Source: an uncultured Sphingomonadaceae bacterium (GTDB taxonomy: Bacteria > Pseudomonadota > Alphaproteobacteria > Sphingomonadales > Sphingomonadaceae). From it: 49,743 nucleotides of DNA. The DNA lies in the NCBI GenBank assembly GCA_938050045.1, contig CALLJS010000026.1:1-49743 (forward strand). Direction: 5' to 3'. Under the pieces are notes generated by a model. It saw only the letters and a program-made list of their open reading frames with translations, was not told the origin of the DNA and made no database searches. Positions 39,760-47,905 of this stretch are shown one piece after another (the stretch's first letter is position 1; each line of letters starts with the position of its first letter). The translations under genes and the position numbers were made by a program.

Positions 39760-41247
39760 TTAATGCGCCTTTCCATGCAGCCTCTCTAAAAATTGTTTGG
39801 CCAGTTTTTGATGATGGTCTTTTTTATCATCATCCATATTTTCGGCCATGCGCACCATCATCGCCCAGCGCGGGTTTTTGCGCAAAGCATCGGCCTGCTG
39901 CAATATCCAGCTCCAATAAAGGCCATCCCAAAATTCGCACCAATCGCCCTTGGCATAATGGCTCATCTTGCGCACATAGTTAGAACCAGAGAAATAGGGC
40001 TTCGTGGTAATTTGCCCGCCATCGGCATGCTGGCTCATCGCATATACATTGGGTACCATCACCCAATCATAGCTATCGATAAAAAGTTCCATGAACCATT
40101 TATATATCTCATCGGGGTCAATTTCGCACAAAAACATAAACCCGCCCAGCAGCATGAGCCGCTCTATATGGTGGCAATATCCCGTTTCCAATATGCGCTT
40201 GATGCAATTATCAATCGGCAATATTCCTGTGCTACCATCATAAAAAGCCGCTGGCATAGCGTGTTTATGCTGCCAATGGTTAGGGGTGCGCATCGAAACG
40301 CCCAAATCAATATAGGTCGCGCGCATAAATTCGCGCCAGCCGATAATTTGCCGCACAAACCCCTCTAGGCTAGGCAGCGGCACATCATGATGATCGGCAT
40401 AATCCAGAGCGGCATCAATAATCATCTTCGGGTCGAGCAATCCAATATTGAGCATAGGCGTGAGCAGGCTATGATAGAGATAATTTTGATCTTCAACGAT
40501 CGCATCTTCATAGGGCCCAAAATGCGCAAATCTATGCTCTAAAAAATCGGCTAGCCAGTCTTTGGCGCCGCTATGGTCAATCGGATAAAAGAAATTTGCA
40601 TCATCGCCCAAGGCCTTCGGAAAATGCTGAGCCACATAATGTTTGGCGTCGCGGATATAATCATTATCTTTTGGGCTTGGTAATTTGGGCAGATCGGCAA
40701 TCTTTTTCTTGGGTAGCTTTTTGCGATTATCCTCATCAAAGCTCCATTGCCCACCAACGGGGCCGCCATCCTCTATCAATATATTAAGCGTCTTACGCTG
40801 ATACTGATAAAAATCGGCCATAAACCAACGTTTCTTACCTTTGCGATAGCTATTATTATCGGCATTTATATTGAGAAAATTTGGACTATCCAATAGCTCA
40901 AATGTGGATGCGCTTAAATATTTTCTTATTCGCTTTTCAAGGGTGAAATCCACCACATCGCAATATATAATATTATCAAAATCCGATAATAGCTGCGCGA
41001 TATTATCCCAATGTGCACAGCCATATTCGATATAATGCAGATTCATTTCGCGCTTTTTTAGCCGATCATAATGATGACGCATCGATGCGCGGTGCAATAT
41101 TAATTTCTGTTTGTGAAAATGACAGGGATATTGGTCATCACCAAAAAATAGGCGATCTTCGATCATTACAACCAGATCGGGCTGTTTGGCAAAACCAGGA
41201 TGCTCGGCAAATAATTGGTGCGGGAAAATGAGCAGCGCGCTCTTCAC
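39760..41247 (-). CDS. FeS-BCP-type cryptochrome/(6-4) photolyase family protein
   Basis: A 495-aa COG3046 protein. The N-terminal DPRP/Rossmann part (about 1-170) starts SALLIFPHQLFAEHP. The FAD-binding helical part (about 220-495) has VRQIIGWREFMRATYI and TGYCHHIERLMLLGGFMFLCEIDP. It also has SYDWVMVPNVYAMSQHADGG and YAKGDWCEFWDGLYWSWI. The cysteines in these segments are placed like the [4Fe-4S] ligands of PhrB from Agrobacterium. Members repair UV (6-4) photoproducts with a 6,7-dimethyl-8-ribityllumazine antenna or act as blue-light sensors; which applies here cannot be decided. Transcribed alone. Confidence 0.88.
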   Translation of the reverse strand: MKSALLIFPHQLFAEHPGFAKQPDLVVMIEDRLFFGDDQYPCHFHKQKLILHRASMRHHYDRLKKREMNLHYIEYGCAHWDNIAQLLSDFDNIIYCDVVDFTLEKRIRKYLSASTFELLDSPNFLNINADNNSYRKGKKRWFMADFYQYQRKTLNILIEDGGPVGGQWSFDEDNRKKLPKKKIADLPKLPSPKDNDYIRDAKHYVAQHFPKALGDDANFFYPIDHSGAKDWLADFLEHRFAHFGPYEDAIVEDQNYLYHSLLTPMLNIGLLDPKMIIDAALDYADHHDVPLPSLEGFVRQIIGWREFMRATYIDLGVSMRTPNHWQHKHAMPAAFYDGSTGILPIDNCIKRILETGYCHHIERLMLLGGFMFLCEIDPDEIYKWFMELFIDSYDWVMVPNVYAMSQHADGGQITTKPYFSGSNYVRKMSHYAKGDWCEFWDGLYWSWILQQADALRKNPRWAMMVRMAENMDDDKKDHHQKLAKQFLERLHGKAH

Positions 41248-41305
41248 AATTGCTCCTTTCTTGCGATTCTCACTGCCATTCTCACGGCTATCCTCGCGGC
41301 CATTT

Positions 41306-41941
41306 TCACTGTAGCGTCACACGGTCATTATCATCGTCATGCGCACCAAAAAACTGCATGAGCTGAATGATAAGCTCGCTACGCTCTGATAATTTTTTGG
41401 CTTCCAAACAAGCCTGTTTTGCCGCCGTGTCAAAGGGCGCAACTTGCGCAATCGCATTGACCAATGATGTATCGTCAAGCTGCGTTACAGCATCCCAATC
41501 GACGCTATAGCCCAATATGTCAGCAAATTTTCGCGATTCTATTTCTAATGATGCGCGCTCGGCGCTGGCCAAGCTCTCATCCTCGCTTTCGTCCCATAAT
41601 GTCACTTCGGCTTGGCGAAAATCGGTGTTCACATCCAATTCCCGATCAATAGTGAAACGCCTGACACCCTCTAAAATGATATTATAGCGCCCATCATCCA
41701 TAGCCTCTATATCAGCCATGCGGCCCAAGCAGCCCACAGTGAATAAGGCGGGCGGATCGCTGGGTGAGCGGTTCGCTTGGGGCTGAATCATTCCAATCAT
41801 TCTATCGCGGGCAAGCGATTCATTTATCATCGCCTGATAGCGTGGTTCAAAAATATGAAGCGGAAGCTGCATCCCAGGAAATAATATCGCGCCAGGCAAT
41901 GGGAAAATCGCTATTTTCATCTGATTCATAAGTTTATTCAT
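41306..41941 (-). CDS. LON substrate-binding-domain protein
   Basis: A 211-aa protein equal to the N-terminal domain of Lon protease (PF02190) without ATPase or peptidase. Hallmarks: KIAIFPLPGAILFPGMQLPLHIFEPRYQAM, in two parts, then VGCLGRMADIEAMDDGRYNIILEGVRRF. Stand-alone LON-domain proteins are common in alphaproteobacteria and presumed to bind unfolded peptides. The ATG overlaps the stop of the thioredoxin/TPR gene (ATGA), so the pair is a coupled operon with a likely protein-quality-control theme. ATG 41921 (MKIAIFPL) is an alternative start. Confidence 0.88.
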   Translation of the reverse strand: MNKLMNQMKIAIFPLPGAILFPGMQLPLHIFEPRYQAMINESLARDRMIGMIQPQANRSPSDPPALFTVGCLGRMADIEAMDDGRYNIILEGVRRFTIDRELDVNTDFRQAEVTLWDESEDESLASAERASLEIESRKFADILGYSVDWDAVTQLDDTSLVNAIAQVAPFDTAAKQACLEAKKLSERSELIIQLMQFFGAHDDDNDRVTLQ

Positions 41942-42855
41942 CCAAATAATATGGCCGATAATTTGCGCCTATTTTGGGCTGTCCAAGGGTCAGTAAGGCC
42001 GACCAATTCAAATATTTCAAGCAGCCTGCTGCGCGCTGCCCCTTCGTTCCAGTCACGGTCATTGGCAATGCTTGCCAACAATATATCAGCAGCTTCGTCG
42101 CGCAATCCGCCAGCAAATAGGGCATTGGCCAATACAAATGCCGCTTCTCCATCCTCGGGGTTTTGCGCATATACATGTCTAAGCCCTTCTAATTCATCGG
42201 GTGTTTTGCTCTCAGCCGCAAGTGTAAGTGCGCTTTGCGCGCGCAAAATAGCAGTCTCTTTCTTCTGCTCATCGCTCAATTGGTCGAGCATCTCTTGGGC
42301 TTTTTCAACCTCTCCCAAGGCAACCATAGAACGAATCATTCCCGACAAAGCATCAATATTATTGGGCAGAATGGTCAATATCTGGCGGTAAATTTCATAA
42401 GCCGCTGGCGCTTCATTGCCACCCAGTGCCTCTTCGGCCGCCGCTATCATCGCTGCTAATTGTTCGGGCGGGACACCGCCATCGCCGCCGCTTTGAATCG
42501 GTAATTTTTCAAGCAATTCATCTAATGTTTTGGTCAATTCTGCTGCGGTGCGCGCTTGCGTTAAATCGGCTACTGGCTGCCCTTGAAACATAGCATAAAC
42601 CGTGGGGATTGAACGGATTTGAAACTGCGATGCGATAAATTTTTCGGCATCAACATCTATTTTTACCAGCAACACGCCTTTATCCGCATATTGGGCTGCA
42701 ACTTTTTCCAAAATCGGGGTAAATTGTTTGCAAGGCTCGCACCATTGCGCCCAAAAATCTAATATCACCAATTTTTCCATAGAAGGTTTGATGACATTGT
42801 CTTGGAAAGCACTTAGTAGCTGCTGCTCCTCTGTCGTCAATGATGCTGTGGCCAC
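41938..42855 (-). CDS. thioredoxin-TPR co-chaperone (YbbN/CnoX-like)
   Basis: A 305-aa cytoplasmic protein. An N-terminal thioredoxin domain (about 10-120) with an intact WCEPCKQF active site is joined to a C-terminal tetratricopeptide region (about 135-305). This is the YbbN/CnoX layout; in E. coli CnoX protects substrates from oxidative aggregation and hands them to GroEL and DnaK. Here both CXXC cysteines are present, so redox activity is possible. Coupled to the LON-domain gene. Confidence 0.9.
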   Translation of the reverse strand: MATASLTTEEQQLLSAFQDNVIKPSMEKLVILDFWAQWCEPCKQFTPILEKVAAQYADKGVLLVKIDVDAEKFIASQFQIRSIPTVYAMFQGQPVADLTQARTAAELTKTLDELLEKLPIQSGGDGGVPPEQLAAMIAAAEEALGGNEAPAAYEIYRQILTILPNNIDALSGMIRSMVALGEVEKAQEMLDQLSDEQKKETAILRAQSALTLAAESKTPDELEGLRHVYAQNPEDGEAAFVLANALFAGGLRDEAADILLASIANDRDWNEGAARSRLLEIFELVGLTDPWTAQNRRKLSAILFG

Positions 42856-43119
42856 TGTTATGCTCCTTAAAATGAAATGCTCAATTGGCTAAATCTATGA
42901 TCAAATTGGCTTAAACAATCATAGCAGTGCTAGTCTCTCCTTCACCATATAGGATATAATGGCGAAAAATGAAGCTTAATCACGCTAAAATTGCCATGTT
43001 CCATATAATTAAACCATCTTAGCCCATTTTTATGCGCATAGAGAGACGTTTTAGGCTTGCAGCTATGAAAATCCCATGCTAACCGCCCTTTTCTAATGTT
43101 GGAAACACGCCAACATCGA

Positions 43120-43194
43120 GCGGGCGTAGCTCAGTGGTAGAGCATCTCGTTGCCAACGAGAATGTCGAGAGTTCGAATCTCTTCGCCCGCTCCA
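43120..43194 (+). tRNA. tRNA-Gly (GCC)
   Basis: A complete cloverleaf: acceptor GCGGGCG/CGCCCGC, anticodon arm CTCGT-TGCCAAC-GAG with anticodon GCC, T-arm GAGAG-TTCGAAT-CTCTT, discriminator T and an encoded CCA. Its 3' end borders an integrase relic, making it the likely attachment gene for an island. Confidence 0.97.
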
Positions 43195-43318
43195 GTTGTT
43201 TCAAGACTTTTGACGATTAAGCCGATGTTTTCAGAGGTTTTTTCGTTTTTTAGTATAAATAAAAATTACGTCGGCTTCATTTTTGTGCCTCATATTATGC
43301 CCCAAACGTGTCCCAATA

Positions 43319-43724
43319 ATGGAGCGGCAAGACGGCACATCCATATATATAACTGCGCAAACGCAATGAACGCTGGCACTATTATCGCCGCGTGCCGAAC
43401 CAATTTGCACCTTTCGATGACCAGGAAAAGATCCGCACATCGCTGAAGACGGACTCGATTGAAGTAGCGCATTTCCAGCGCGATGCCATGGAGGTATCTG
43501 ATGATGATTACTGGATCTCTATGCTTTACCTAGAAGACGGCGAAGTGTCTGGTGATGCGGGCCAACGGCTCAAGGATTCGTTTGAACGCCGCTACCGCTC
43601 GGCCAACTCAAGGGCCATCGCGCGGGGCTTTGTCAATTCCCCGATCGAACAGAACATAACCAAAGACGACATCGGCGATTTGCTCGACCGGCTGAAGGTC
43701 GTGGTGCCTGTTACTGCCAAATAA
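43319..43724 (+). pseudogene. tyrosine-type site-specific integrase, N-terminal relic
   Basis: ATG 43319 starts MERQDGTSIYIT, a common integrase opening, but the frame runs into a stop. The continuation LRKRNERWHYYRRVPNQFAP and IRTSLKTDSIEVAHFQRDAM is in another frame from about 43353. This is the SAM-like N-terminal domain of phage/island integrases of alphaproteobacteria (DUF6538-like). It ends KVVVPVTAK at 43724 without the catalytic R-H-R-Y domain. It is therefore a frameshifted, 3'-truncated relic beginning 125 bases after tRNA-Gly, as expected for an integrase at its attachment site. GC is markedly higher than the bacteriocin-like genes that follow. Confidence 0.78.
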
Positions 43725-43731
43725 GCGACTA

Positions 43732-43765
43732 TCGCGGCGGGTGTTTTTGTCCCCGCCCGCCGCGA
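43732..43765 (+). terminator. GC-rich hairpin after the integrase relic
   Basis: TCGCGGCGGG and CCCGCCGCGA form a perfect 10-bp stem around a 14-base loop that contains the T-run. No T-run follows the stem, so it is a strong hairpin but not a canonical terminator. Confidence 0.55.
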
Positions 43766-43850
43766 CCAAATCTGCCCGACGTCTGAGGTCACCCTATAGT
43801 GCCTAAACCAAACAGGCGTTTTCCATGTCTTCCATTTCATCATCTATGAC

Positions 43851-44102
43851 GCGACGCAATATGAAACACTGGTTGGTGATATGGGGTCAACCCTATCTGA
43901 CGGTCAAAAACAACGCGTGCTGCTTGCCCGTGCTTTATATCGCCGTCCTAAAATGCTCATTATGGATGAAGGGACTGCCCATTTGGACAGCGTAGATGAA
44001 AAAGCTGTGAGCGAGGCCATTGCGCAATTGGGTATAATGCGCATCATTATTGCCCACCGCGAAGAAACTATCGATGCCGCGGATAGAATAGTTTCAATAT
44101 AA
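43851..44102 (+). pseudogene. peptide-exporter ABC ATPase, C-terminal relic
   Basis: The frame reads TQYETLVGDMGSTLSDGQKQ, then RVLLARALYRRPKMLIMDEG, TAHLDSVDEKAVSEAI, and RIIIAHREETIDAADRIVSI. This is the last ~84 residues of the nucleotide-binding domain of a bacteriocin/microcin-type exporter (CvaB/RaxB/PCAT style, normally C39 peptidase + TM + NBD, about 700 aa). The signature motif is LSDGQ instead of LSGGQ. Walker B (MLIMDEG) and the switch His (IIAHR) are present, but Walker A, TM domain and peptidase are gone. A stop lies upstream at 43848. It precedes two double-glycine-type peptides, its presumed former cargo. Confidence 0.85.
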
Positions 44103-44204
44103 AATGGTAATATATCATAATTTAGGGTTGAATATATATATGTAAGCTATAACAATATTTACATAGTCATGTGAATGTCATAGTAACTGTTAAGGAGAGT
44201 ATTT

Positions 44205-44429
44205 ATGTATATGAAGAATGATTTTACTATACCTGTAACAAATCAAAGTACGGGAATTCAAGAATTAACATTCGATGAAGTTCAAATGGTAGATGGAGCA
44301 GGATTGTTTCTTTTAGCTGCGCCTTATATAGGAAAAGCAATTGGCTATGGTTTAGCTTCCGCTGCAGGGATTGCGACTGGTGTTGCTATAACAAAAGGTG
44401 CTACTGAATTAGCAAAATTAGTAAAATGA
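44205..44429 (+). CDS. double-glycine-type leader peptide, class II bacteriocin-like precursor
   Basis: A 74-aa precursor with a strong AAGGAG site 8 bases before the ATG. Residues 18-32 (IQELTFDEVQMVDGA) match the bacteriocin leader pattern (E-L-x3-E-(L/V)-x2-(V/I)-x-G-(G/A/S)), with GA at the processing site. Cleavage would release a 42-aa core starting GLFLLAAPYIGKAIGYG, rich in Gly/Ala, cationic (four Lys, one Glu). It has two GxxxG motifs (G11-G15, G23-G27) as in pore-forming two-peptide bacteriocins. The stop overlaps the ATG of a 37-aa membrane protein. An exporter relic lies directly upstream. Activity is not shown, and a quorum-type peptide is an alternative. Confidence 0.78.
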   Translation: MYMKNDFTIPVTNQSTGIQELTFDEVQMVDGAGLFLLAAPYIGKAIGYGLASAAGIATGVAITKGATELAKLVK

Positions 44430-44539
44430 AAGCTATAGATGCTCTATTAGAGGATGGAATTGGAATAAACGATCTATTTTGGTTCCTGCCTCTTGTCTTT
44501 GGAATTTTTATTACAGCATTTTTAATTGAATATCTATAA
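44426..44539 (+). CDS. 37-aa single-TM protein, possible immunity protein
   Basis: ATG 44426 overlaps the stop of the leader peptide gene (ATGA). The product has an acidic N-terminus (MKAIDALLEDGIGIND) and one transmembrane helix (about 17-36, ending TAFLIEYL). Tiny membrane proteins placed directly after class II bacteriocin genes are commonly self-immunity proteins; that role is inferred from position and shape only. The next peptide begins in the same frame immediately after this TAA. Confidence 0.6.
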   Translation: MKAIDALLEDGIGINDLFWFLPLVFGIFITAFLIEYL

Positions 44540-44710
44540 GAATTAGCTATAAATATTACAGAACTTAACAATGATGAAATAGATAATGTAGATGGAGCTT
44601 TTCCTCCAGCTTTATATATAATAGGAAAAATTGCTTTTGCCGCGGCGACATCCTCAACAGGTAAAGCTATATTTGCAGGTTCAGCTGCTGTTGCAGTTTT
44701 TAGTGACTGA
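44540..44710 (+). pseudogene. second bacteriocin-like peptide lacking a start codon
   Basis: Directly after the TAA at 44537-44539 the same frame reads ELAINITELNNDEIDNVDGA, again a GA-type leader. A 36-residue core follows, starting FPPALYIIGKIAFAAATSST and including GKAIFAG, ending in TGA at 44708-44710. The cores of the two peptides share the GKAI-x2-G element, so they look like paralogues or two partner peptides. No ATG, GTG or TTG lies in frame between the two stops. It is therefore either a relic, initiated at a rare ATA/ATT codon, or made by readthrough. It is followed by a terminator shared with the upstream genes. Confidence 0.65.
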
Positions 44711-44742
44711 CTATTAGAAAAACAGTATGCTTAATATTATGG

Positions 44743-44773
44743 AAAACGAGCCTTTATGGCTCGTTTTTTATTT
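44743..44773 (+). terminator. terminator of the bacteriocin-like locus
   Basis: AAAACGAGCC-TTTAT-GGCTCGTTTT gives a 10-bp stem followed by TTTATTTT, 33 bases after the second peptide stop. It closes the 44205-44710 transcription unit. Confidence 0.93.
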
Positions 44774-45505
44774 TCCTATTACCATCATAATCAATATTAT
44801 TTCTGGGCCAAACTCATATTTATCATTCTAATATTTGATAGGATGGTGGTCTTTTCTGGTACTGAACTCGTTATGTTAAACTGTGTCTTAAGACCAGCTT
44901 TTAGAGCACATAATTCTTGCTTTGATATTCGGGACTTTCTCTCTCCTGCCATTGCTTGGCACTGGACACCCTAACCAGCAACAATAGTCCATATCGCCGC
45001 CGTCCAGTTACTCATCAATGTCGATTTAATTGGGTTTCTAATCTCGTAAGCTGGTTATTGTTTTTTGTTATGAGTTAGGTTGCAAATAAGACCCAATATC
45101 CTTGAACATTAAATTTGTTCAAGACAAGTTACAAATTTCATCTATTTTTCATGTCATTTTGACGCAGCACCCGCCTGTTCAATAATTACTGCCCCTAGAT
45201 AATGAGCTTCTTTCACAAGAAATAATCAATCACTGGAATCTATAATCATTGGTTTTACAGTAAAAATTTCCCTATTTTTCGAAAATCTTACTTCATTTAA
45301 TTTATAAAAATTCATTAAATACAATATTTTAACACCTGTAGAATTCTGTAGAATGCTGCATTCAGTATTCTGGAGTATTCTAGGTTTGAGCTTGGAGAAA
45401 ATTATTGGCTATTGTCAATGCAAGCACAGAGAAAAGCACAGAGAAACTCATCTCATATGCAAATGATTTTTGTCGCTTGAGCATAATAAATGACGGAGGC
45501 ATAAA
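44774..45505. other. AT-rich gene-poor region
   Basis: No convincing gene. A minus-strand 51-codon frame (44797-44952, opening MAGERKSRISKQELCALKAG) is possible but has no recognised relatives or clear ribosome-binding site. An 8-bp hairpin CTTGAACA/TGTTCAAG lies at 45101-45123. CATTTTGACGC at about 45153 recurs at about 48750. Confidence 0.4.
45337..45383. promoter_or_regulatory. 10-bp-phased TAGAAT/ATTCT repeat cluster
   Basis: Two adjacent 10-base units (TGTAGAATTC, TGTAGAATGC) are followed, after 7 bases, by two more adjacent 10-base units (AGTATTCTGG, AGTATTCTAG) that are roughly their inverse. The 10-bp phasing puts all copies on one DNA face, about 125 bases before the isochorismatase-like gene. 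This looks like a cooperative regulator site. The AraC-family gene downstream is a candidate regulator (inference). Confidence 0.45.
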
Positions 45506-46348
45506 ATGAAAAACATATATTATAAACGGCATAGTAAGATTGGATTGACAGCACTCATTGCGCTCGCGCTTTCAACGACTGCATGCACTGAAAATCGCGC
45601 TCAACAAAATGAATCGAAGCCGGCTCAAATGTCAGCCCAAGCCGCAACTGCAATAATACCTCCGCAAAATGATGGCCTTCCAAATCCAGGAATGACAATT
45701 ACAAAGGGTCAAACAGCAATCGTGATTACAGACCCCCAAAATGATTTCTTATCGCCCGATGGTGTAACTTGGGGCGTGGTTGGCAAGAGCGTCGTGCAGA
45801 ACGATACAGTTAAGAACCTTGAATCGCTTTTCAAAACAGGGGCTGATATTGATATGCCAGTCTTCGTTTCGCCTCACTATTATTTCCCGCATGATCATCG
45901 CTGGAAATTTGAAGGTGCTCTTGAAACATTAATGCATTCCATAGATATGTTCGACCGAAGCGGTGCGCTTAACCTGGATAAGTTTGAAGGTTCTGGTGCC
46001 GACTGGCTTGATCTGTACAAACCATATATCACCAATGGCAAGACTATCGTCACCAGCCCTCATAAAATTTACGGCCCAGAGACAAATGACCTTGCTTTGC
46101 AATTGCGTAAAGCCGGTATTTCAAAAGTTATTTTGGCGGGTATGTCATCAAACCTCTGCACTGAATCGCATATGCGCGAACTTGTTGAACAAGGCTTCGA
46201 GGTTCATGTCGTTACAGACGCTACAGCAGGTGCCATAACCGAACATTATGATGGATATGCTGCCTCGCTGACCAATTTTCGTTTTATTGCCAATCAAATT
46301 GACAATACGGACAATACGATCGCTGCAATAAGAACCGCTTACAAATAA
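45506..46348 (+). CDS. isochorismatase-like cysteine hydrolase, lipoprotein
   Basis: A 280-aa protein with a lipoprotein signal peptide (ALIALALSTTAC, lipobox Cys about 27). A Gln-rich linker and an isochorismatase-fold domain follow (about 65-280). The catalytic triad is visible: Asp in AIVITDPQNDFLSP (about 76), Lys in TSPHKIYGPETNDLA (about 188) and Cys in ILAGMSSNLCTESH (about 217). Relatives hydrolyse isochorismate, nicotinamide or carbamates, and the envelope location argues against siderophore synthesis. GGAGG lies 6-10 bases before the ATG. An AraC regulator follows 69 bases later on the same strand. Confidence 0.85.
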   Translation: MKNIYYKRHSKIGLTALIALALSTTACTENRAQQNESKPAQMSAQAATAIIPPQNDGLPNPGMTITKGQTAIVITDPQNDFLSPDGVTWGVVGKSVVQNDTVKNLESLFKTGADIDMPVFVSPHYYFPHDHRWKFEGALETLMHSIDMFDRSGALNLDKFEGSGADWLDLYKPYITNGKTIVTSPHKIYGPETNDLALQLRKAGISKVILAGMSSNLCTESHMRELVEQGFEVHVVTDATAGAITEHYDGYAASLTNFRFIANQIDNTDNTIAAIRTAYK

Positions 46349-46417
46349 ATTTATAGTATTTCGCGCGCTAGAATAAGCGCATTTTAATCTTGTATTTCAA
46401 ACCTAATGGAGAGACCT

Positions 46418-47374
46418 ATGCAACCGCTAACAATTAATCATTTAGATACAGAGGCCCATTCCTACTCACCCAGTGCAGTAAAGCTGTCTCCTGATGCAGT
46501 AAAGCAATCTCCTGCGCTTAAATCGGTGTCTGCGCTCTCCATTGTAAAAAATATATCGAATTTGAAACGCGAGAGTCAGAAAGTCATGATTCATGTCTAT
46601 GAAGGAGACAAAGCACCCGATCAAAAATTCTTTGCCGATGGCTATGATAAACTCATAATTCCATTTTCACAGCTAGAGCTTATTTATTCTACCCTTGGAA
46701 ACCCAGCACGCCTAAAACTATCTCCTGGTCAGGCTTTCTTTATCCCAGCGGCTGAATCGAATATTGCGCTGAGCCTAATTTGCGGTGATGAATATTTGAT
46801 AGTGGATATTTGTAATAAATTAAGACATTCGCTGTGTGACCCAAGCGATAATTCCGTTATGCGGATGATGCAGCGCGCGACATTGCTGTGCAATACGCAT
46901 CATCTTTTGGCATTTGCGCATACGGCGCGTCGATTGATGCTCTCCTCAATTCCACAAAAGGGCCGTACCATAGAGGCGCTTGGTATCCTTGCCGTTACAG
47001 AGGCCCTTATCGGCCTTAAAGAACGCTCCAAACAAAATGCTACTCTAACAGCCGCTAAGATTGAAAAAGTGGATGCTTATGTGCGAGATAATATTGATAG
47101 AAATTTATGCTTGCAAGAATTAGCAGAGCTCTGCGGACTATCGGCACATTATTTTGCGCGCTCATTTAAATCTGCTACAGGAAAAACACCCTATCAGTTC
47201 ATACTCGATAGACGGATTGCCCTAGCGCGGAAACTGCTTGCCGATACCAAGACATCTATCGCCTGTGTAGCCTATGATGTTGGTTTTTCATCGCAATCCC
47301 ATATGACGGATTTGTTTCGCAAAATTCTTGGTACAACGCCGGGCCGTTATAGATCTGAACTAAAAAAAGCTTAA
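46418..47374 (+). CDS. AraC-family transcriptional regulator
   Basis: A 318-aa regulator. The N-terminal part is a cupin-like sensor region with LKLSPGQAFFIPAAESNIAL. The C-terminal ~100 residues form the two-HTH AraC DNA-binding domain: NLCLQELAELCGLSAHYFARSFKSATGKTPYQFI, in pieces, then SIACVAYDVGFSSQSHMTDLFRK and TPGRYR. Residues about 16-35 contain a short repeat (SPSAVKLSPDAVKQSPALKS). GGAG before ATG 46418 makes it the better start than ATG 46406. It probably controls the upstream isochorismatase-like gene; that is inference from adjacency. Confidence 0.9.
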   Translation: MQPLTINHLDTEAHSYSPSAVKLSPDAVKQSPALKSVSALSIVKNISNLKRESQKVMIHVYEGDKAPDQKFFADGYDKLIIPFSQLELIYSTLGNPARLKLSPGQAFFIPAAESNIALSLICGDEYLIVDICNKLRHSLCDPSDNSVMRMMQRATLLCNTHHLLAFAHTARRLMLSSIPQKGRTIEALGILAVTEALIGLKERSKQNATLTAAKIEKVDAYVRDNIDRNLCLQELAELCGLSAHYFARSFKSATGKTPYQFILDRRIALARKLLADTKTSIACVAYDVGFSSQSHMTDLFRKILGTTPGRYRSELKKA

Positions 47375-47905
47375 AGTGAAATAGCTTAGAAAGTCATAAA
47401 TATCATATCTATAGTCTGATAATAGGGCTAGAGGAAATCATAATTTCAAGTTTCATCTTGTCTAATTTGCCAAATCGAGGGATCTCATAAGAGACAAAAA
47501 CTACTTTGCCAGATACTATCTGTCTTTCTAATATTATGATAGCGCAGTGAGGCCTTGTAAATGCAGTCGATGTGAGAGTGTAAACGCAACAAACCCATTG
47601 CGCTATATCAGGCCCAAGCTCTAAGAGAAATGATAATCAGCCAGCAATGCTGGGAATTATATATCCTAATATTCATCGTATCATTTTTGGCGCGTCTTGC
47701 CTCTGCAGCTTGTGATGTTAGCATATATAATTTGGTCTGCAGACATTCAGTTAATATAGGCCCAAGCACAAGAAATATTAGAGCAAGATACTGAAATTAT
47801 AGGGATCTGATAGGCGATCCGAATATGTATCGATAATCATTTAATCACGCTAGGATGCAAACGAAATAAGATTGAGAGTAATATGCACTTAATATCATCA
47901 ATTCC
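47375..47905. other. gene-free region
   Basis: No gene on either strand. A related phrase (AGGCCCAAGC followed by AGAAAT a few bases later) occurs near 47608 and 47757, possibly an old duplication. A small CCAGC-AAT-GCTGG hairpin lies near 47640. Confidence 0.4.

Noticed and set aside
44797-44952. Minus-strand 51-codon ORF (MAGERKSRISKQELCALKAG...)
   Set aside because: Protein-like in look but short, with no clear Shine-Dalgarno or recognised family; kept only as a remark in the region entry.
44756-44974. Plus-strand 72-codon ORF
   Set aside because: It begins inside the terminator hairpin, has no ribosome-binding site and no family resemblance.
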